64,000 nt of DNA, taken from positions 1 to 64,000 of the forward strand of contig MU831920.1 in NCBI GenBank assembly GCA_029204225.1, read 5' to 3'. Shown here piece after piece: positions 58,801-64,000 of this stretch. Every line of letters begins with the position of its first letter. The first letter of the stretch is position 1. Below the pieces are notes generated by a model. That model was not told where the DNA came from and searched no databases. It saw nothing but the letters and a program-made list of their open reading frames with translations. Position numbers and translations under genes: made by a program. Source of the DNA: Diphasiastrum complanatum (lineage: Eukaryota > Streptophyta > Lycopodiopsida > Lycopodiales > Lycopodiaceae).

Positions 58801-59764
58801 GGAAAAGTAGTCTTTTGGTGAGTCATGTGGGAGCTAGCCCCACTATCAATCCACCATGTGTTGTGATTAGATGTTTGTGTTAAGGAAGCCATCAACAATA
58901 AGTTGCATTCATCCTCTTCCTCAAGCACAAGGTTGCCATGGTTGTCCTTCTCTTGGGCATTCTTTTTCTTGTAACACTCGGATGCAAAGTGTCCTTTCTT
59001 ACCACAGAAAAAACACTTTAGCTTCTTCTTGTCCTTCTTACTCTTGCCTTTGGAACTTGAAGCTCCATCCTTGCTCTCGGCCTCCACGTCTTGGGTCTTC
59101 TTGGATGGAAACTTCTTCTTCTTGCCTTTCAAAGAAAAGTTAGCCTTCTCATCATCATCAATCAAAGATAAGGAACCAATCCTATTCTTGATATGAAGCA
59201 TCTTACTATCCTCAGAAACTAGCACACTATGAAGTTTTTCTATAGTAGGAAGTTGATCTTGAATAGAAAATGTTTGAACTAGATTGGAATACTCATTTCC
59301 TAATCCATTCAAGATTATTTGAACTAACTCATTGTCTTGAATCTTGTCACTCATGGAAGATAACTCAATATTCAAAGATTTGATCCTAACAACATAATCT
59401 TGGGCACTTTCATTACTTCCTTTCATGCTTTAAAGTATTTGATTTCTTAGCATGAGTATGAGGTATTTTTGGATTCATAAATAGATTTTAGTAAATCCCA
59501 TGCCTCTTTGGATGTGTTACAAGATGAGATCTCTTTCAATAAGTCATTACTTACATTCATTTTCAAGCAATGTAATGACAACCTAGATCTCTTCTTGTAC
59601 TTTACGAACTCTTGAGCTACTTGAGGTTCTTCTTCCACACCAAGAACAATGTCATACAAATCATGAAGTACTAATAATGACTCCATTCAAACTTTCCAAA
59701 TGGCATAATTAGTTGATGAAAGTCTTTCACTAGCTTCAAGTAAGAAGCCACCCATTGATGCCAT
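55844..59764 (-). pseudogene. Copia-4 gag-pol (all domains present, several breaks)
   Basis: The minus strand starts at 59764 with MASMGGFLLEASERL. A TGA follows WKV, then LHDLYDIVLGVEE and a shift near 59440. Gag continues (AQDYVVRIKSLNIEL) to the knuckle CFFCGKKGHFASEC and the protease WWIDSGASSHMT. After another shift come ITKNLLSVGQLMDSG and, from 58301, integrase (FIDDKSRYSWIYL, LRCDNGGEYIS, TPQQNGVAERKN). Reverse transcriptase (57229-56384) has QLDVTNAFLNG, LYVDDIILTG and PDLSFCVDKL. RNase H (56414-55844) has SSTESEYKAMT and QTKHIEISHHFVREN. Catalytic motifs are intact, so it is the best preserved copia here, but at least four breaks prevent one polyprotein. Confidence 0.85.
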
Positions 59765-59767
59765 TAT

Positions 59768-59843
59768 TAGTGTAAATGCACTTGAAACTTAGATGGTTTC
59801 ACTTAGAGTAAATGCACTTGATACTTAGATGGTTTCACTTAGA
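59768..59843. repeat. Two tandem 36-base units at the front of Copia-4
   Basis: GTAAATGCACTTGAWACTTAG followed by ATGGTTTCACTTAGA occurs twice in a row, with one mismatch, just upstream of the Copia-4 gag start on the minus strand. It lies in the leader or the 5' LTR end. Confidence 0.7.
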
Positions 59844-60400
59844 TATCTGACCTATAGTGTTTTCTAGCAATCAACAAGCTTGTAGACCCGACCCTACAAC
59901 TCTAGAACAAATCTTGAATGATGGATCTATAGATTGCAATCTCGACTTTGCAAATTCACTCCTTAATCTTTGGTTTCAAATCACTCTTTCTCTCTCAACT
60001 TCAATGTACACTGAAGAAATAGATAATCAACTTCAATGTACTGTAAACAAGCTTTAATCTAACTATATGATTGATCTAAACCAAGAACAAATCAATGGAA
60101 TAGAAACAATGCAAGTGAAAGCTTGAAAAATGCACTAAATTGACTCAAAATTGGGTGTACGAAGGAAATGCACCAAACTGAATTTTATAGGTTCTATATG
60201 GCCCCACACGTGTGGAAAGTCTAGCAAGATCTGGTACAAATATAATGGTTCTAGCTATCCATTCAAACTGGTACCTGTTGCGCCGGCGCCTCAAAGTGCG
60301 CTGGGACTTGAGCGGTTTCCCCAACACGTGCTTAAGTCTAACATTCATCCATCATGCACTTACGTAAAAGCCAACTCAGAAACGTAACAAGCTTAACCAT
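59844..60400. other. Possible Copia-4 5' LTR or leader; no gene
   Basis: A CCACACGTGTGGAAAG palindrome near 60200 resembles those of the 3' LTR, but I cannot align the region to 55100-55829 by eye. No coding sequence. Confidence 0.3.
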
Positions 60401-61549
60401 TCAGACTTAAGAAAACTGGAATCCCAACCGACCCGAAAGCCAACTCAGAATCCGTCCCCAAAAGGTAACCAAAGGCAAAGACAAGCCACACATGAAACCC
60501 AAGGCATAGTGGTCGCCAAACTGACCGATTGGCATAGCGGCAAGCCCCATGTCGATGACAGGGACCCTTAGGCGCCAGTGACGCAAAAAGGTTGTAGTAA
60601 GGGTCCTTCCACTAGGACCAGTCCCGGAGGCGAAACCGAAATGGTAAACATCTCCAAGGATCAACTTTATTAGATTTGGAAGAGGTTACATTCATACATA
60701 GACTGACCGGTCTCGGGGCCACCAACACGTGTTGGGCATTGTGCCTGGCTCGTGCCCTGGAGCTCGAGTCATGGCCTAGTCAGGAAAGCAGGTTGATTCG
60801 GCCGCCGGGACGGCTCCCGGGACCCATGTCCGGGAGCCAGACTGATTCTGCCAGGCTTGCCAGGCTTAATCAGCAAAATAAAAACTAAGTCCTAAAAAGC
60901 GTGCTTTACCAGAAAGCACTATGTTTCAAACCAGAGGGGGTGCGCCGAATCACAGCAGAACTATAGGGGGAGTTCGGCAGATAGAAACTTGGGCAGCTCA
61001 ACCAGCGCCAGGAATCCAGTCGTCAGGACTCAGCTCCCTCATGACTTTGTGACTACTTGACTGGCTCACCACAGGTCAGAGGCTCAGTCCTTGACGTTCT
61101 AACTTGCTCTGGGACCTTAGGGAGTGTCACCCCTTTGAGTCTTACAGGGCACGCTGGGTGCACCCGAGTCAGCTTTACAACATCCTCCCCTCGTTTGAGA
61201 AAGCTGATGTCCTCATCAGGGCCAAACTAGAACCTAAGACTCATGGCACGAGCTTAATTCACCGGCCAGACTTTAGTCACATATACAAGGGCACGGGCTT
61301 GATTCACCGGCCAAAGGAAACCAACTGTAAAGCGGAGTAATGATATTGTGTTTTACACCCAGCATAGGAAAAGTGTGGATCTAGTTCACTTACGTAAAAC
61401 CTGTGTGAAGCTGATGCACTTAGACATTAAACTGAAGCTCACTCCTCAATGAGAAATGCGGCTTACTTTATTAGCATGAGAGAAAAAGGTACTCACGGCT
61501 CCCTTAAGCCTCAGATATGTCGTTTTCGTCGCACATCTGGATGAGTCCC
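60401..61549. other. GC-richer noncoding stretch, probably 3' part of Gypsy-3
   Basis: Base composition is clearly richer in G and C than the neighbours. A 22-base word (CACGRGCTTRATTCACCGGC) occurs at about 61246 and 61291. No pol or other protein can be read. It lies downstream of the minus-strand gag-protease frame and may be its noncoding tail and LTR. Confidence 0.35.
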
Positions 61550-63762
61550 CTAGGACTCTAGATATTTTGTTTGGTCGTCTAGGTTGAGCTCCTTGAGCTC
61601 TGCATCGGCACTTAGATTCACCTTTGATGTAGAAACTGCAGGCAATGTTGGCTCCATTTGACCTCGCGTCAGTTGGTTTGTCACTGTTGGATATCTTTCG
61701 TTAAAGAAGTGAGCTTTCGCTTGGTCACACAAGGTGAGCTCCTTGAGCTCTGCATCGGCACTTGAATTCACCTTTGATGTAGAGACTATAGGCAATGTTG
61801 GCTCCATTTGTTCCCGTATCAGCTGGTCTGTCACTGTTGGCTGTCCTTCGTTAAATAGGTGAATGAGATTGGGAGGAATGGTTGGCTCAGGTTCATTTGT
61901 GTCGTTCTTTTCTAGTTGGTCCCCTGGCACAGCTCTGACGACACAAGGTCTCCTGCCATTATATAATAACACAAGGTTAACCCCTTTTGCCAAGAAGGCC
62001 ACCACATGTTCGTTAAACCAGCTTAATCCCAAAATAGCGTCGAAGGCATCCATCTTCAAGATTGTGAACGTTAGTCGATTCTTCCAAGCTCCCAGAGAGA
62101 TTGGTAAGTTGGTTGCCAATCTACAAGTGGTCATTGTACCTTTCGCGGCCTCCACACAAATAGGAGTCACATTTTCTTCACATTGGATGTCCAATTCTCC
62201 TGTCAGTTTTTCTGACAAGTAGTTATGTGACGCCCCCAGGTCTACCATGAAGTAAATGATCCTGCCTTGAATACAGCCTTTTAGGTACAATAACTTGGAT
62301 CCTCTCGCAGGAGTCGCCATAAGATGTTCATGATACGCCGCAAGTGCCCCTATTTGTTGCAAGGCATTCAGGTCAGACTCCGTCAAATCCGTTTCTGGGT
62401 CCTCTTCATCATCTTGTTCACCATCTTCTTGATCAAATGCCTCTCTCTCCATCCTATCAAATCCTTCAATGGCAGCCATGATTTGCTTATTCAATGGTTT
62501 GGGGCATGACCTCCAAGAGTGACCTTGCTGATGACAGTTGAAGCAATGCATGGAACTGCCCACTGTTGGTGAGCTGTTGCTGTGACTAGCTGAAGGTCCA
62601 ACATTGTTTCTTCTCTAGAACATGTTCCCTCCTTGTTGCCTTGGTTGCCAAACCCTGATTTTGTTGGGAATTTGTTCACGCTACTCGAGGCTTGGTTGCC
62701 ATTTGGAGCTGAGTCCTCCCTTGAAAAGAAGCTCGGACTCAGTCTGGATCCACTAAATACTCTTGTTGAGGTTGCGGGAGCAGCTGGTGCCAATGTGCTC
62801 TCATAATCACAAACCATTTCAGCCGCTCGAATAGTTGAATTGAAATCATGGGGCATGTAGCTGTCTATCGCACGCCGGGTCCAAGACTGCATTCCAGACA
62901 ATAGGTAATGAGTTTTGTCCGCCTCGGACATATCTTCAATAACCCATACACTCTGTCTGAATTTATTGAGGTACTCTCGCAATGACCCTTTCTGTTTGAG
63001 CCCCGATAATTCTGTCCTCAATCTCATGTGTGAATCCTTCGGTATGAACTCCTCTCGTAACGCGGATTTGAATGCGTCCCATGTTTGAAAATGCATTCCT
63101 GCCATCCGGTACCAATTTGTAGTGTAGCCCTCAAAATATGCTAATGCCAAGTCAGTTCTTTCTTCCTCAGGAGTGTTCATCAGACCGAAGTAATGGTCCA
63201 TGTGAAACAACCAATCTTCCACAACTCGAATGTCATGCTCTCCTTTGAAAGTAGGTGGTGCTTTCACTTTGGCAGTATTTCTTGGGCCCTCCGTGTTTCG
63301 CGCTTGTGGTTCTCTTGGTATCTGTGGAGGAGGCGCCACTGCATTCCCCCTAGTTGCTTCCAACTCTTCAAACCTGGCTTCGAGCTGTGTTAGCCCGTCT
63401 CTCATTTCTCTAGCAAGGTTAATTTGAGTAAGATTCATGGCTCGCAAGGATGTTTGTCATTCTTTCCTTTCGGCTTCTCTATCCTTCTTCACCTCGCTAA
63501 GCATAGCCGTCATTGCGCTTGATAAGTATTGCCGCATCTTCACTTCAAAGAGGTCCTGTTGCGCCTCTGGCAAGGGTTCGTCTCTTGGTGTAGGTTCAGA
63601 AGGGCCACCCATCTCTTCGTGGAGGGGCGCCACTGTGGAGTGCATACGCTCTTTCTTTCTCGACTTGGACCTGGTGCCATCTCGATGCATGCGAGAGCTG
63701 TATTCTCGAGTCAGCTCTTCTCCGTCCGTCAGTGCTCATAACTCTTCAAGATGGTCCTCCAT
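61550..63762 (-). pseudogene. Gypsy-3 gag and protease only
   Basis: The minus strand begins MEDHLEEL at 63762 and hits a TGA at once. It then reads EELTREYSSRMHRDG, a Lys/Arg-rich stretch and a second TGA before QTSLRAMNLTQ. The capsid part (PPTFKGEHDIRVVEDWLF, YFEGYTTNWYRM, WDAFKSALREEFIP, LREYLNKFRQSV) is long and clear. A shift near 62620 precedes the knuckle CFNCHQQGHSWRSCP. The retroviral-type protease has FMVDLGASHNYLS (Leu for the usual Ser or Thr after Asp) and DAILGLSWF. The chain ends after an in-frame duplicated segment at a TAG (61550). No reverse transcriptase follows, so the element was truncated or is a gag-only derivative. Confidence 0.75.
61581..61860 (-). repeat. 150-base in-frame duplication behind the Gypsy-3 protease
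   Basis: CTCCTTGAGCTCTGCATCGG starts near 61589 and 61739, a period of 150 bases (50 codons). Both copies encode QMEPTLP, VSTSKVN and SADAELKEL words. The copies differ at a handful of positions. Confidence 0.85.
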
Positions 63763-64000
63763 TATAGTCAGAGGTGTACTTCCAACAGATTATCGCCTCA
63801 ATCCTTTTTATATTTGAAGCTCTCCCTTCTGTCAGCCGGGCCCCACATCTCTCTTTTCTTCTTTATTAAATCAGCTTCAATGAAAATATCCCTTCCTCAA
63901 ACTTAGCACGCCCACATCACCTGAGAGCCAAGTAGGAACCAAGTCATTTGTGTCCAAGCAAGCACACGACAAATGGAACATACCAACCAAAGCAAACACA
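63763..64000. other. No feature seen, likely leader of Gypsy-3
   Basis: Pyrimidine-rich sequence upstream of the Gypsy-3 start. The window ends before any LTR or primer-binding site can be recognised. Confidence 0.3.

Noticed and set aside
60407-60664. 85-residue minus-strand open frame in the GC-rich stretch
   Set aside because: No recognisable domain. Its length is unremarkable for GC-richer sequence, and it sits in what is probably a gypsy noncoding tail.

Overview
The window reads as nuclear DNA of a land plant with a large, repeat-rich genome. Spliced genes have GT/AG introns, Ty1/copia and Ty3/gypsy chromovirus elements dominate, and the one clear host gene is a plant-type Agenet/PHD/acetyltransferase gene. 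I cannot name the species from sequence alone; a fern, gymnosperm or other large-genome plant would fit.

Region 1 (1-14346) is the unusual part. It is a head-to-tail series of diverged copies of one multi-gene unit that looks like a large DNA transposon. The unit carries four intron-containing genes: (a) a plus-strand gene whose product starts as a histone H3 (tail start, histone fold) and continues into an Ulp1/SENP-type cysteine protease with His-Trp and Gln-Asn-Asp...Cys-Gly motifs; (b) a plus-strand transposase-like gene with a candidate Asp-Asp-Glu triad and a CxxC pair; (c) a minus-strand gene of unknown function, here called R1; (d) a second minus-strand unknown gene, here called R2. 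H3-Ulp1 and R1 diverge from a shared intergenic region full of CACGTG/CACATG palindromes. In both copies a TATA box lies about 320 bases before the H3 start codon. Copy A (1-2720) has transposase and R1. Copy B (2740-8020) has a broken H3-Ulp1 fused to the transposase, then R1. Copy C (8021-12090) has the fullest H3-Ulp1 gene and an intact R2. A second, broken R2 follows at 12960-14346.

Region 2 (14460-42320) is a nest of retrotransposons. Copia-1 is split by Gypsy-1 (15601-22716, target duplication gaatt/taatt), which in turn holds a 5'-truncated minus-strand Copia-2. A degenerate gag frame starting at 25122 is split by Gypsy-2 (25551-31794, target duplication ctact, LTRs about 98% identical) and by minus-strand Copia-3 (31953-36041, target duplication atttt). 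From 36251 to 42320 no gene is visible, only LTR and RNase H relics, long CT microsatellites and about a dozen copies of a tRNA-like repeat of about 110 bases.

Region 3 (42685-50931) is an apparently intact eight-exon host gene for an IDM1/ROS4-like nuclear protein: Agenet, a Jas-like cysteine motif, PHD finger and GNAT acetyltransferase. Its last intron holds a hAT-type MITE with an 8-base target duplication.

Region 4 (50932-64000) returns to repeats: noncoding DNA with a CA microsatellite, a nearly complete but broken minus-strand Copia-4 (55100-59764), a GC-richer stretch without recognisable genes, and a minus-strand gag-protease-only gypsy fragment (61550-63762). Most disruptions in the elements are stop codons in place of Trp, Gln or Arg codons, as expected from deamination in silenced, methylated DNA.
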